DNA of 64,000 nucleotides. Origin: Leifsonia sp. Root4. GTDB taxonomy: Bacteria; Actinomycetota; Actinomycetes; Actinomycetales; Microbacteriaceae. The stretch lies in contig NZ_LMDN01000001.1 in the NCBI RefSeq assembly GCF_001425085.1, positions 1,298,300 to 1,362,299 of the forward strand, in the 5' to 3' direction. This document shows positions 9,024 to 17,467 of the stretch, one piece after another. The position numbers and the translations under genes were made by a program. A model generated the notes under the pieces. The model searched no databases, had not been told where the DNA came from, and was given only the letters and a program-made list of their open reading frames with translations. The stretch's first letter is position 1. Each line of letters begins with the position of its first letter.

Positions 9024-10223
9024 TCAGCTCAGCCGGGCGAACGCGGCGCGTGAGCTCGCGACGAGCGCCACCGAGAGCGCCAGCAGCGCGATCGTCAGCC
9101 ACGGCAGCAGCCAGACGCCGGCGGCATCCAGCGCCACCCCGCCCACGAAGGCGCCGATCGCGATCGAGCCGTTCCACGTGGCGACCACCATCGACTGGGC
9201 CACGTCCGCCGACGATCCCGCGATGCGCGCAGGCGCGGACTGGAACAGGGTCGGCGCCCCGCCGTATGCGAAGCCCCACAGCCCGATCGCGAGGAAGACG
9301 ACGACGGGGTCACCGCCCCACAGGGCGATGGCCAGCATGGCGACGCCGAGCAGGATCGCGGCGATCACGACCATGCCGCGCAGCTGCCGGTCGACCAGAG
9401 CACCGGCCGTCAGCACGCCACCGACCGCGAGCACCCCGAACACGAGCAGCGCGATATCGAGGTGCTCCGACAGCCCGGAATCCCGGGTGAGTGGGGCGAT
9501 ATAGGTGTACGCGACATTGTGCGCGAGCACGAACGCCCCGGTCGTCGCGAGCACGACGGCGAGCCCCGGCATCCGCAGCACGGCGAGCAGCGACGGTCGC
9601 TCGCCGGCTCGCTCGCCCGGGAACGACGGCAGGGCGAGTGCCGCCCAGAGCGCCAGACCGAGGCTGAGCACGGCCATTGCGCCGAACGCCTCGCGCCAGC
9701 CCAGAGCCGAGCCGAGCGCCGTGGCGATCGGCAGGCCGAAGGCGAAGGCGAGCGGGGTGCCGACCATGGCGACGGAGAGCGCCCGGCCGGCGCGTTCGGG
9801 CGCGACCATGCGCATGGCGTAGCCGGCCGCCATGGCCCAGAGCAGCCCGGCGAGCATTCCGCCGATGACGCGGGCCACGAGGATGACGGCGTAGCTCGGT
9901 GCGAGGGCCGTCACGGCGTTGACGAGCGCGAAACCGAGAACCAGCGAGACGAGCAGCGTGCGGCGCGGGAGCGCCCGGGTGAGTGCGGTGAGCGGGATGG
10001 CGGTGATCGCGGTCGCGACCGCGTACACGGCGACGAGGGCGCCGACCTGGGAATCGGAGATGCCGAGGTCGGCGCTCATCTGCGGCAAGAGGCCGGCCGG
10101 GAGGATTTCGGTGACGACGCCGGTGAACACGACGGCGGCGAGCGCGAGCAGGCCGCCGAGGGGGAGCCGCGCGGTTGGAAGTGGGGTCGAACCCGTTGCC
10201 GGAACGGCGAGTGTGGATGACAT
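9024..10223 (-). CDS. MFS drug/solute efflux transporter (DHA1-like)
   Basis: 399 aa with about 12 hydrophobic segments. TM1 'LAAVVFTGVVTEILPAGLL' and 'GISDSQVGALVAVYAVATA' are characteristic of the AraJ/CmlA-type DHA1 group, and the A-motif is relaxed to LTRALPRRTLL. It probably exports a small molecule with proton antiport. The start at 10223 is favoured because it follows directly on a MerR-type promoter; the frame's upstream ATGs lie within that operator. A MerR regulator is divergently encoded 59 bp away, so induction by its ligand is expected. Confidence 0.85.
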   Translation of the reverse strand: MSSTLAVPATGSTPLPTARLPLGGLLALAAVVFTGVVTEILPAGLLPQMSADLGISDSQVGALVAVYAVATAITAIPLTALTRALPRRTLLVSLVLGFALVNAVTALAPSYAVILVARVIGGMLAGLLWAMAAGYAMRMVAPERAGRALSVAMVGTPLAFAFGLPIATALGSALGWREAFGAMAVLSLGLALWAALALPSFPGERAGERPSLLAVLRMPGLAVVLATTGAFVLAHNVAYTYIAPLTRDSGLSEHLDIALLVFGVLAVGGVLTAGALVDRQLRGMVVIAAILLGVAMLAIALWGGDPVVVFLAIGLWGFAYGGAPTLFQSAPARIAGSSADVAQSMVVATWNGSIAIGAFVGGVALDAAGVWLLPWLTIALLALSVALVASSRAAFARLS

Positions 10224-10238
10224 GACCCCAGTGTGGAA

Positions 10239-10262
10239 CCTTGCCATTAGTGTTAAGGTCAA
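10239..10262 (-). promoter_or_regulatory. MerR-type operator overlapping the MFS promoter
   Basis: On the minus strand a TTGACC -35 (10262-10257) runs straight into an imperfect 20-bp dyad with CCTT...AAGG ends (10258-10239). This is the arrangement of MerR/CueR promoters, where the regulator binds the over-long spacer. The -10 would fall near 10232-10237, leaving almost no leader before the MFS ATG. The merR gene starts 20 bp away on the other strand. Confidence 0.65.
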
Positions 10263-10282
10263 ATCCAGTCGAAAGGCCGCCC

Positions 10283-10648
10283 ATGCGCATCGGGGAACTC
10301 TCCTCCAGAACCGCGACGCCCGCGCGGCTTCTGCGCTACTACGAGGAACAGGAGCTGCTGAGCCCGGAGCGGGCGCACAACGGCTATCGCGACTATCCCG
10401 AGGCTGCTGTTGACAGGGTCGAGCAGATCCGCGGACTCATCGAGGCCGGCATCCCCACCCGGATCATCAAGCAGCTGTTGCCCTGCCTGAACACGGGCAG
10501 CCCGTCGATCCGCATCACGACCCTCGACCCCGAGATCGTCGCCTCACTCACCGAACAGCGGGAACAACTCGAGCGTCGCATCTCCTGCCTGAGCCGCAAC
10601 AAGGACGCGATCACGCGCTACCTGGCCGACTCGGCCGAGCACGCCTGA
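10283..10648 (+). CDS. MerR family transcriptional regulator
   Basis: 121 aa. The N-terminal winged helix MRIGELSSRTATPARLLRYYE and 'NGYRDYPEAAVDRV' are typical of MerR proteins, followed by a coiled dimerisation helix (LDPEIVASLTEQREQLERRI). There is no metal-binding cysteine loop like that of CueR or ZntR (only one Cys near the end of the helix), so a small organic inducer is more likely. The ATG at 10283 has GAAAGG 6 nt upstream; the frame extends to 10241 but that part overlaps the operator. It probably controls the divergent MFS exporter and itself. Confidence 0.9.
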   Translation: MRIGELSSRTATPARLLRYYEEQELLSPERAHNGYRDYPEAAVDRVEQIRGLIEAGIPTRIIKQLLPCLNTGSPSIRITTLDPEIVASLTEQREQLERRISCLSRNKDAITRYLADSAEHA

Positions 10649-10661
10649 GCTGCTCCACCCG

Positions 10662-10699
10662 TTGACCACGGGTCAACCACGGGTCAACCACGGTCGACC
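10662..10699. repeat. Tandem and inverted TTGACC/GGTCAA motif cluster
   Basis: TTGACC-ACG-GGTCAA forms a perfect dyad, followed by two more GGTCAA-like copies at an 11-bp period and a GTCGAC variant. The cluster sits 14 bp after merR and 130 bp before the GNAT start. It could be a regulator binding array or a merR terminator. Confidence 0.55.
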
Positions 10700-10829
10700 C
10701 GTCGGCCGGCGAGCGGGCCGTGCCGTCGGCCGGAGTTTCGGCGGACACGCCGTCTCGTCCGACGCTCCGACCGGGGTGTCTCCCGAATCTCCGGTGCAGC
10801 GCACGTGTCGAAGCTGCAACGATGGAGCG

Positions 10830-11390
10830 ATGACCACATCGCCATTCACGCTGCACCTCATCGTCGAGTCCGACTGGCAGAAGGTGCGGGCGCTCCGTCT
10901 CGAGATGATCGCCGACACCCCGCACGCCTACCTTGAGACCCTCGAAACGGCCGAGGCCAACGACGAGGCCGAGTGGCGCATGCGTGCGGCGCGCAACAGC
11001 AACCCCGGTTCGTTCGGAGTCGTCGCCGTGCTGACCGACGGCGAGCAGGCCGGGCGCTGGGTGGGCACGATGGCCGCCTATCTGCCCGAGGGCGCGGCCG
11101 GCGCGCATCTCGTCGGCGTCTACGTGGCCCCCGACTGGCGCGGAGCGGCATCCGGGGTAAGCGATGCACTGCTCGGCGCCGTGGAGGAATGGGCGGCCAC
11201 GCACGGCGACGTGCTCACGCTTGAGGTGCACCAGGACAGCATCGCGGCCCGCCGCTTCTACAAGCGGCACGGCTTCGAGGAGACCGGGAAGGTGATCCCG
11301 TACCCGCTGAACACCGCGCAGCTCGAGTTCGAGATGGCGAAGCCACTGCGGAGTGCGCGCCCGGCCGGTGCGCGCCTGCTCGGCCGGTAG
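10830..11390 (+). CDS. GNAT family N-acetyltransferase
   Basis: 186 aa. It contains the GNAT acetyl-CoA fold: strand 4 'AHLVGVYVAPDWRG' leading to the pyrophosphate loop, here RGAASG instead of the usual R/Q-x-x-G-x-G/A, and the C-terminal 'LEVHQDSIAARRFYKRHGFEETG'. It transfers an acetyl group to an unknown amine. The ATG at 10830 is chosen because the preceding 56 codons of open frame lack GNAT features and cover the repeat cluster; GGAG lies 4 nt upstream. It stands alone, convergent with the dehydrogenase gene. Confidence 0.85.
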   Translation: MTTSPFTLHLIVESDWQKVRALRLEMIADTPHAYLETLETAEANDEAEWRMRAARNSNPGSFGVVAVLTDGEQAGRWVGTMAAYLPEGAAGAHLVGVYVAPDWRGAASGVSDALLGAVEEWAATHGDVLTLEVHQDSIAARRFYKRHGFEETGKVIPYPLNTAQLEFEMAKPLRSARPAGARLLGR

Positions 11391-11391
11391 C

Positions 11392-11466
11392 TGTCGTGCT
11401 CGGCGCCGAGTAGACGGCCCAACAGCCGGCGCCGCGCAGCCCGCGCAGCCCGCGCCGAGCACGACA
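11392..11466. terminator. Long inverted repeat between convergent genes
   Basis: Perfect 15-bp arms TGTCGTGCTCGGCGC (11392-11406) and GCGCCGAGCACGACA (11452-11466) flank 45 nt of GC-rich spacer that can itself fold. It begins right after the GNAT stop and ends 8 nt before the aldehyde dehydrogenase stop, so it is probably a shared terminator. Confidence 0.55.
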
Positions 11467-11474
11467 TGGTCTGA

Positions 11475-12986
11475 TTAGGCGAGCACCAGCCTGCCGTCGA
11501 TGCGCCGCGGAATCGTTGCGCCATCCGGCAGCTCGTCGCGGAGTTCAGCCGGGAGGAGCGCGGCGGGCGCGTCCTGGAACGCCAGCGGACGCAAGAAGCG
11601 GCGGATGGCGCTCACCCCCACCGAGGTGTGCTGCGAATTGGTCGCCGGCCACGGTCCGCCGTGGTGCTGTGCCCACGACACCCGGACACCGGTCGGGAAG
11701 CCGTCGAAGACGATTCGTCCGACGCGGGGGGTGAGATCCGAGACGAGTGCCGCGACGGCATCCGTCTCGTCCTGCTCGCTGTGAATGGTCGCCGTGAGCG
11801 AGCCGGGCACCGCGTCGAGGGCGGCGATGACCTGCTCGTCTCCCGAGTATCTGGCGATGACGACGAGCGGCCCGAACGCCTCCTCGGTGATGTCGGTCGT
11901 CACGTCTGCCGCATCGACCGAGATCACCGTCGGGGCGGCCGTGAAGCCCACGGCGCCCGCTTCACCCGTGGCGAGAACGGTCGCGCTCTGCACGCCGGCG
12001 AGCCGCAGGCGGATCTCCTCGAAACTGCTCGCGATGCGCTCGTTGAGCAGCACGTGGCTTGCGGCATCCCTCGCCGTGTCGACGAGGCGGGCGACCAGTG
12101 CGTCGCCCGCTGCGCCCTGCGGCACGAACGCGATGCCCGGTTTCGTGCAGAACTGGCCGCCGCCGAGCGTGAACGAGCCGAACAAGCCATCGGCGACCTC
12201 GTCGCCGCGGCGCCCTGCGGCACCCGGCGTGACGATGAACGGGTTGAGGCTCGAGAGCTCGCCGTAGAACGGGATCGGCATCGGCCTGGACTCGATGATG
12301 GCGAGCAGCGCCTGACCACCGCCGAGTGAGCCGGTGAAGCCGACCGCCGTGATCAGCGGATGCGCGACGAGGGTGCGCCCGGCCTCGGTGCCGAAGACGA
12401 TGCCGAGCACGCCGGCCGGTGCGCCGTACGCGGACGCCGCAGCCGAGAGCACGGAGAACGACAGCGCAGACGTCTCCAGATGAGAGGAGTGCGCCTTCAG
12501 CACGACGGTGTTGCCGCCGGCGAGCGCCGACGCCGTGTCGCCGCCGGCCACGGAGAAGGCGAACGGGAAGTTGCTGGATCCGAAGACCGCGACAGGCCCG
12601 ATCGGCACGAGGAGGCGGCGAAGGTCGGGGGCCGGACCGAGATCCGTCTGGCCGGCGTGGTCGATCGTCGCCTCGAGGTAGCCGCCGTCGCGGAGGGCTT
12701 CGGCGAACAGACGGAACTGAAAGGCGCTCCGTCCGATCTCGCCGCCGAGGCGGCCCGTGCCGAGTCCGGTCTCCCGGTCGGCGATCGCGACGAGCTCGGC
12801 CCTGTTCGCCTCGAGCGCGTCGGCGAGCGCATCGAGGAGGCCTGCCCGCCAGAGCCGGCCACGACCGGCCAGCCGGCCGAAGGCAGCCTGCGCGGCCTGC
12901 ACGATCGCATCCGCCTCCGTCGTGCTCGTCGCCTCGATCTCGGTCGGGGTCTTCGCGCCGGTGCGCGGGTCTGTGCTGCTCAGCAT
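11475..12986 (-). CDS. 2,5-dioxovalerate (alpha-ketoglutaric semialdehyde) dehydrogenase
   Basis: 503 aa aldehyde dehydrogenase. The catalytic Cys280 lies in GGGQFCTKPG, the general-base Glu in PFYGELSSLNP, and the cofactor region is FGSSNFPFAFSVAGGDTASALAGGNTVVLKAHSSH. GGDTASALAAGN plus FYGELSS are typical of the KGSADH subgroup, which oxidises 2,5-dioxopentanoate to 2-oxoglutarate. It is the last gene of the catabolic operon, 13 nt after an FAH-family dehydratase that would make its substrate. GGAG lies 6 nt before the ATG. The exact substrate is inferred from the family and the neighbour. Confidence 0.85.
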   Translation of the reverse strand: MLSSTDPRTGAKTPTEIEATSTTEADAIVQAAQAAFGRLAGRGRLWRAGLLDALADALEANRAELVAIADRETGLGTGRLGGEIGRSAFQFRLFAEALRDGGYLEATIDHAGQTDLGPAPDLRRLLVPIGPVAVFGSSNFPFAFSVAGGDTASALAGGNTVVLKAHSSHLETSALSFSVLSAAASAYGAPAGVLGIVFGTEAGRTLVAHPLITAVGFTGSLGGGQALLAIIESRPMPIPFYGELSSLNPFIVTPGAAGRRGDEVADGLFGSFTLGGGQFCTKPGIAFVPQGAAGDALVARLVDTARDAASHVLLNERIASSFEEIRLRLAGVQSATVLATGEAGAVGFTAAPTVISVDAADVTTDITEEAFGPLVVIARYSGDEQVIAALDAVPGSLTATIHSEQDETDAVAALVSDLTPRVGRIVFDGFPTGVRVSWAQHHGGPWPATNSQHTSVGVSAIRRFLRPLAFQDAPAALLPAELRDELPDGATIPRRIDGRLVLA

Positions 12987-12999
12987 GATGTCTCCAGGG

Positions 13000-14187
13000 T
13001 CAGCGCAGCAGGCCGCGCGCGATCAGTGAACGGTAGAGGTCGTCGATTCCGAAGACCCACGGTGCGGCGCTCTCGGCAGAGCGCACGCGGTTGACGAGCG
13101 TTCCGAGCCGTGGCTCGGCGATCCGCACGATGTCGCCGTCGTAGTGGGTGAAGCCGCGGCCGACCACGTCGCGATCCTCGACCGGGGCGAACATGGTGCC
13201 GAGGTAGAGCACGAAGCCGTCGGGATACTGGTGGTGGGCCCCGACGACCTGGCCGACGAGGTCGACCGGGTCGCGGCTGATCTGGGACAACTCGCTGCTG
13301 CCGTCGAGCCGGTAGCCGTCTTCGCCGTCGATGGAGAGGCGCACGACGGAGGCCCGCAGGGCGTCGAGGTCATAGCCTTCGTCGAAGAATCTGATGAAGG
13401 GGCCAAGGGCGGCCGATGCGTTGTTGTCCTTCGCCTTCCCGAGCAGAAGCGCACTGCGTCCCTCGATGTCGCGGAGATTCACGTCGTTTCCGAGACTCGC
13501 CCCGACGATGCGCCCGTCCGAGCTGACCACGAGCACGATCTCGGGCTCCGGATTGTTCCACTCCGACTGTGCGAGCACCCCGACGTCGACGCAGGACCCC
13601 ACGGTCGAGAGCACCGGCGCCTTGGTGAAGACCTCGGCATCCGGGCCGATGCCCACCTCAAGGTACTGGCTCCACCAGCCGCGTTCGATCAGAAAGGCCT
13701 TGAGCGCCGCCGCCTCGGTGGAGCCGGGACGCAGCTCGGTGAGCGAGCCACCGATCGTGTCGAGGATCTCAGCGCGGATCTGCACCGCGGCGTCCTGGTC
13801 GCCGCGCGCGCGTTCCTCGATGACGCGTTCGAGCATCGAGATCGGGAACGTCACGCCTGCCGCCTTTACGACCTGCAGGTCGATGGGCGAGAGCAGCCAG
13901 GGCCGGCTCTGGTCCCGTGACTCCGGCGGCGTGTTCGCCACCAGTTCGTCGAGGCTTCCGAGTACGTCTCCGGATGCCGCGGCGAGCGCGGCCGCCGGGT
14001 CTGCGGTCTCGGTCAGCGCCCGCATCGTCGGGAACGTCGAGGTCACGTCGACGACGCCGTCCTCGCGGATCGCAACGACGCTCGGGCCGCCGGCCGCCGG
14101 GACCCAGGCCCGGCCCGCGAGGGTTCCGGCATAGCCGTCGGCGGGGAGGAGGGCGGCGGCCTCACGGGGCCAGTCGGTTGTCGTCAT
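13000..14187 (-). CDS. FAH-family 2-keto-3-deoxy-sugar-acid dehydratase (XylX-like)
   Basis: 395 aa. The C-terminal half carries the fumarylacetoacetate-hydrolase fold: VKAAGVTFPISM, a PEPEIVLVV metal-site segment, GNDVNLRDIEGRSALLLGKAKDNNASAALGPFI and GTMFAP. The length and long N-terminal domain match the XylX/KDP-dehydratase branch that converts 2-keto-3-deoxypentonate to 2-oxoglutarate semialdehyde. The next gene encodes the enzyme that oxidises that product. The start at 14187 has GAAGGA 5 nt upstream. It follows the crotonase gene after 78 nt. A C-C hydrolase role is a less likely alternative. Confidence 0.8.
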   Translation of the reverse strand: MTTTDWPREAAALLPADGYAGTLAGRAWVPAAGGPSVVAIREDGVVDVTSTFPTMRALTETADPAAALAAASGDVLGSLDELVANTPPESRDQSRPWLLSPIDLQVVKAAGVTFPISMLERVIEERARGDQDAAVQIRAEILDTIGGSLTELRPGSTEAAALKAFLIERGWWSQYLEVGIGPDAEVFTKAPVLSTVGSCVDVGVLAQSEWNNPEPEIVLVVSSDGRIVGASLGNDVNLRDIEGRSALLLGKAKDNNASAALGPFIRFFDEGYDLDALRASVVRLSIDGEDGYRLDGSSELSQISRDPVDLVGQVVGAHHQYPDGFVLYLGTMFAPVEDRDVVGRGFTHYDGDIVRIAEPRLGTLVNRVRSAESAAPWVFGIDDLYRSLIARGLLR

Positions 14188-14265
14188 GGTGTTCCTTCTC
14201 GATGTCGTGGTGGCCGGCGCGCTGAGGTCGGTCGCAGGCTGGTGGCTGGCGTGGTGCCGGGCGGC

Positions 14266-15048
14266 CTAGCGGCGGTGGAAGACGCCCAGCCGCTTCTCGG
14301 CGAAGGCGGCGCGCCCCTCGTCGGCGTCGGAGGTGGCGAAGGTGATGGTCTGCAGGTCGCGCTCGTAGCGCAGCGCCTCCTCCTGCGTCATGTTCACCGC
14401 CGCACGGAGGTTGGCCTTCGCCGTCTCGGCCGCGATGGGCGGGCGGGAGGCGATGACGGCGGCGAGTTCCTGGGCACGCCGCAGCAACCGACCGGGCTCA
14501 ACCACCTCGCTGACGAGGCCCCAGCGCAGCGCGGTGTCGGCGTCGATCGGGTCGCCCGTCATCAGCATGAGCGCGGCGTTCGAGGCCCCGATGGAGTGCG
14601 AGAGGAACGTCGCCATGCCCCCTCCCCCGATCCAACCCAGCTTGATCTCGGGGGCGGCGAAGCTCGCGGTGGTCGAGCTGAGTCGGATGTCGCAGCTCAG
14701 CGCCGTCTCGAGACCGCCTCCGAAGGCGTAGCCGTTGACCGCCGCGATCACCGGCTTGCGCCCGGCTCGGATCGCGTCGCAGTAGTCGGTGCGGTTGCGG
14801 AAGTCCCACGGCGTCGCATATGTGTCGAGGCTACGGATGTCGGAGCCGGCGCAGAAGGCGCGCTCCCCGTCGCCGGTGAGAACGATGGCACGGATCGAGT
14901 CGGAGCCGTTCGCCCATTCGATGACCTGGACCAGCGCATCGGACATCTCCTGGGTCACGGAGTTGAGCTTGGCCGGGCGGGCGAGGGTGACCGTCGCGAC
15001 GTGGCCATCGACTTCCAGTCGGATGTCGCTGCTGGACGGGGTGATCAT
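14266..15048 (-). CDS. Enoyl-CoA hydratase/isomerase (crotonase) family protein
   Basis: 260 aa. Crotonase landmarks are clear: ARPAKLNSVTQEM, the oxyanion-hole segments FCAGSDIR and NGYAFGGGLETAL, and APEIKLGWIGGGG. The family hydrates, isomerises or hydrolyses acyl-CoA thioesters. Its ATG overlaps the stop of the preceding gene (ATGA), so the two are translationally coupled. With the CaiB-type CoA-transferase two genes upstream it suggests that a carboxylic acid is activated to a CoA ester and then processed within this sugar-acid operon. The actual substrate is not visible. Confidence 0.88.
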   Translation of the reverse strand: MITPSSSDIRLEVDGHVATVTLARPAKLNSVTQEMSDALVQVIEWANGSDSIRAIVLTGDGERAFCAGSDIRSLDTYATPWDFRNRTDYCDAIRAGRKPVIAAVNGYAFGGGLETALSCDIRLSSTTASFAAPEIKLGWIGGGGMATFLSHSIGASNAALMLMTGDPIDADTALRWGLVSEVVEPGRLLRRAQELAAVIASRPPIAAETAKANLRAAVNMTQEEALRYERDLQTITFATSDADEGRAAFAEKRLGVFHRR

Positions 15049-16211
15049 GATGCTGGCCTTTCGCGAGTGGCGTGCGGGGTGGCTGGTGCCGCGGCATCCG
15101 CGAGCGCGTCGAGGAGTGCATCGACCCTGGCGAGCGCCTCGTCGAAGCCGCGCCCAGTGAGCATGGCCCGGCCAAGGATGGCCGATGCCTCGGCCTGGAA
15201 CGGGACGTACCCGGCGACCCGCGGCCGCACCCAGGAGGCATCGATTGTGCGTCGGGTGCCGCGGTAGAAGTCGTTGGCGCCGGCATTGACGGCGTCATCG
15301 TCCCATGCGCTCGCGAGGCTGGGCTGTCCGGCGTTGTCCGGGATGAACCCTGCCTGCGTCGTCGGCGCAAGGAGTGAGGCCAGGTGTGCGACGAGCGCGG
15401 CGTCCGGCTCGCTGCGGCGGGTGATGGCGATGCCCGTGCCGCCGATGGTCGAGCCGATCCGGCCGCCGGGCTCCGCCGACGGCGCGTCGGTGAAGCGCAG
15501 TCCACCCTGGCCCGTTGCCGCCGTGACGTAGCCGTAGACGAGCGGGATGTAGGCGATGTCGCGCTCGCTGCGCATCCGGTCCAACAGCCCGATCGGGTTC
15601 AGCTCGGCGGTTCCGGCCGGCACCCGCGATGCGATATCGGCCAGGATGTCGAGCGCGCGGCGGCCCGTTTCGCGTGCGAGCAGACCGTTGCCCGGTATTG
15701 TGCGCGGCTCATCCCCGAGTGCGACCGCGAGCGAGCAGAAGCTCAGGAAGGCGTGCGGCCCGGCGAGGCTGAGCGCGACGGGCTGCTCGCGGGACAGCGC
15801 GGCGACGTCCTGCCAGGTGTGGGGAACGCGTTCCAGCTCCGGCAGGTGGACGGCGACCTGCGTTGCGGCATCGAGCGGCAGCGCGTACGGCCGGCCGTGC
15901 GCGAGGTACGAGCGATAGCTCGGACCGACGCAGCCGTCCGCGAGGGAGCTCAGCAGTTCGGCGTCGAACACGGTGTCCAGCGGCCGCAGCGCATCGGCCG
16001 CCAATGCGTCGCCCAGATGCGGGTGGTCGAGCACGATCACGTCATAGCGGGCGGCGAGTTCGTCGATGGGGCTCGATTCGAAGCCTTCGAGCGGATGCAC
16101 ATCCCACTCGATCAGCTGTTCTCCGTCTGCGTCCCGAGCCTGCGCGGCCGCGGCCTCGAGCGCGTTCCTGCCGCGGGGGTGGTCCCAGGTGAGACCGCGG
16201 TAGCGAGCCAT
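15045..16211 (-). CDS. Solute-binding-protein-like protein without a signal peptide
   Basis: 388 aa. The sequence resembles family 1 extracellular solute-binding proteins: RGLTWDHPRGRNALEAAA at the start, DVIVLDHPHLGD, GRPYALPLDAATQVAVH, VPHTWQDVAALS, and GGTGIAITRRSEPDAALVAHL. The N-terminus is polar, with no hydrophobic segment and no lipobox Cys, so it should stay in the cytoplasm. The start is coupled to the CaiB stop (TGATG) and its stop overlaps the crotonase start. The operon already has a normal lipoprotein SBP, so this copy may be a cytosolic sensor, carrier or enzyme subunit. Confidence is moderate for the fold, low for the role. Confidence 0.65.
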   Translation of the reverse strand: MARYRGLTWDHPRGRNALEAAAAQARDADGEQLIEWDVHPLEGFESSPIDELAARYDVIVLDHPHLGDALAADALRPLDTVFDAELLSSLADGCVGPSYRSYLAHGRPYALPLDAATQVAVHLPELERVPHTWQDVAALSREQPVALSLAGPHAFLSFCSLAVALGDEPRTIPGNGLLARETGRRALDILADIASRVPAGTAELNPIGLLDRMRSERDIAYIPLVYGYVTAATGQGGLRFTDAPSAEPGGRIGSTIGGTGIAITRRSEPDAALVAHLASLLAPTTQAGFIPDNAGQPSLASAWDDDAVNAGANDFYRGTRRTIDASWVRPRVAGYVPFQAEASAILGRAMLTGRGFDEALARVDALLDALADAAAPATPHATRERPAS

Positions 16212-17467
16212 CAGGCCGAGGCTGGGACGAGGTCGGGCACGTCGGTGCCTACGGCATCCGCCCCGGCACCGGTCGCCACCGCAGCACCGCTGGAAAGCAG
16301 CGCGGCGATCTGTTCCGGCGTGAAGCCGGCTTCGGCGAGCACCTCGCGCGTGTGCTCTCCGGTGCGCGGTGCGCCGCGGTAGAGCTGCGCCGGCGTCTTC
16401 GAGAAGCGGTACGGGAAGCCCGGGGTCTTCACAAGGCCCTCCGTCGGGTGTTCGTACTCGATGAACGTGCCGTTGTGGGCGATCTGCGGGTCGTCGACGA
16501 GCTCCTGGTAGCCGAGCACAGGGCCGATCCAGATGCCGGCGGCACCCAGCGTGTCGATCCAGTGCTGTGCCGGCTTCTCACGCAGTTTCGCCGCGGTGCG
16601 CGCGTGAATCTCGTCGCGGCGCGTCCAGCCCTCCACCTCGCTGTTCCAGCCGTCGAACGCAGGCTCATCGATCAACTGCCCGAGCACGTGCAGATCGGCG
16701 AACGCGAGCGCAACGAAGCCGTCGCTCGTCGCGAACACCCCGTAGGGTGCTCGAATGTAGACGTGGGCGTGCGGCTCGGCCGAGCGTTCCTGGGTCTTCT
16801 TGCCGACGGTGAACACCGAGAGTTCCTGCATCTGCAGGGTCGTCAGCGCATCGAGCATGTTCACGGTCACGAGCTGGCCCTCCCCGGTGCGCTCCCGGTG
16901 CAACAGCGCGGCGAGCACGCCCTCGAAGGCGGTGGACGCGGTGACCGCGTCGGCGAGGTATTGCCCCGCCGGCGATGGCTCGTCTCCGTGGCGTCCAGCG
17001 GAGAGCATCGCTCCGGACATCGCCTGCAGCAAAAGGTCCTGGCCCGGGCGGTCCCGGTACGGGCCGTCTTCCCCGTAGCCGGAGATCGAGACGTAGACGA
17101 TCGACGGGTTGATCGCGCGCAGCGACTCATAGTCGACGCCGAGGCGGGCGGCGACGCCCGGCCGGTAGTTCTGCAGGAACACGTCCGCTCCGCTCACCAG
17201 TGCGGCGAGCGCCTCTTTCCCGTCGGCGCTCTTGAGGTCGAGCGCGACCGAGCGCTTGTTGCGGTTCAGCGAGAGGAACGAGACGTTGATCTCGTTGCCG
17301 GCCGCCCCGCCCGCCGCCGCGTGCCGCTGCCACTCGCCCGTCGTCGGCTCGACCTTGATCACATCGGCGCCCAGGTCGCCGAGGCGCTGCGCCGCGAAGG
17401 GCCCGGCCATCGCGATCGAGCAGTCGATGATGCGGTAGCCCGCCAGGATTGCGGTCGGCGCGGTCAT
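16211..17467 (-). CDS. CaiB/BaiF (class III) CoA-transferase
   Basis: 418 aa, the usual length. It contains the class III features: DCSIAMAGPFAAQRLGDLGADVIKVE, FLSLNRNKRSVALDL, the catalytic Asp144 in RPGQDLLLQAMSG, and the C-terminal EHPTEGLVKTPGFPYRFS. The family moves CoA between acyl-CoA and a free carboxylic acid. Start and stop both overlap neighbouring genes (ATGA with the Gfo/Idh gene, TGATG with the SBP-like gene). It probably activates a pathway acid for the crotonase encoded two genes downstream. Confidence 0.92.
   Translation of the reverse strand: MTAPTAILAGYRIIDCSIAMAGPFAAQRLGDLGADVIKVEPTTGEWQRHAAAGGAAGNEINVSFLSLNRNKRSVALDLKSADGKEALAALVSGADVFLQNYRPGVAARLGVDYESLRAINPSIVYVSISGYGEDGPYRDRPGQDLLLQAMSGAMLSAGRHGDEPSPAGQYLADAVTASTAFEGVLAALLHRERTGEGQLVTVNMLDALTTLQMQELSVFTVGKKTQERSAEPHAHVYIRAPYGVFATSDGFVALAFADLHVLGQLIDEPAFDGWNSEVEGWTRRDEIHARTAAKLREKPAQHWIDTLGAAGIWIGPVLGYQELVDDPQIAHNGTFIEYEHPTEGLVKTPGFPYRFSKTPAQLYRGAPRTGEHTREVLAEAGFTPEQIAALLSSGAAVATGAGADAVGTDVPDLVPASA

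Noticed and set aside
6988..9279. 763-aa fused frame including the LLM oxidoreductase
   Set aside because: Only the last 333 residues match the family; the upstream part is antisense to xthA.
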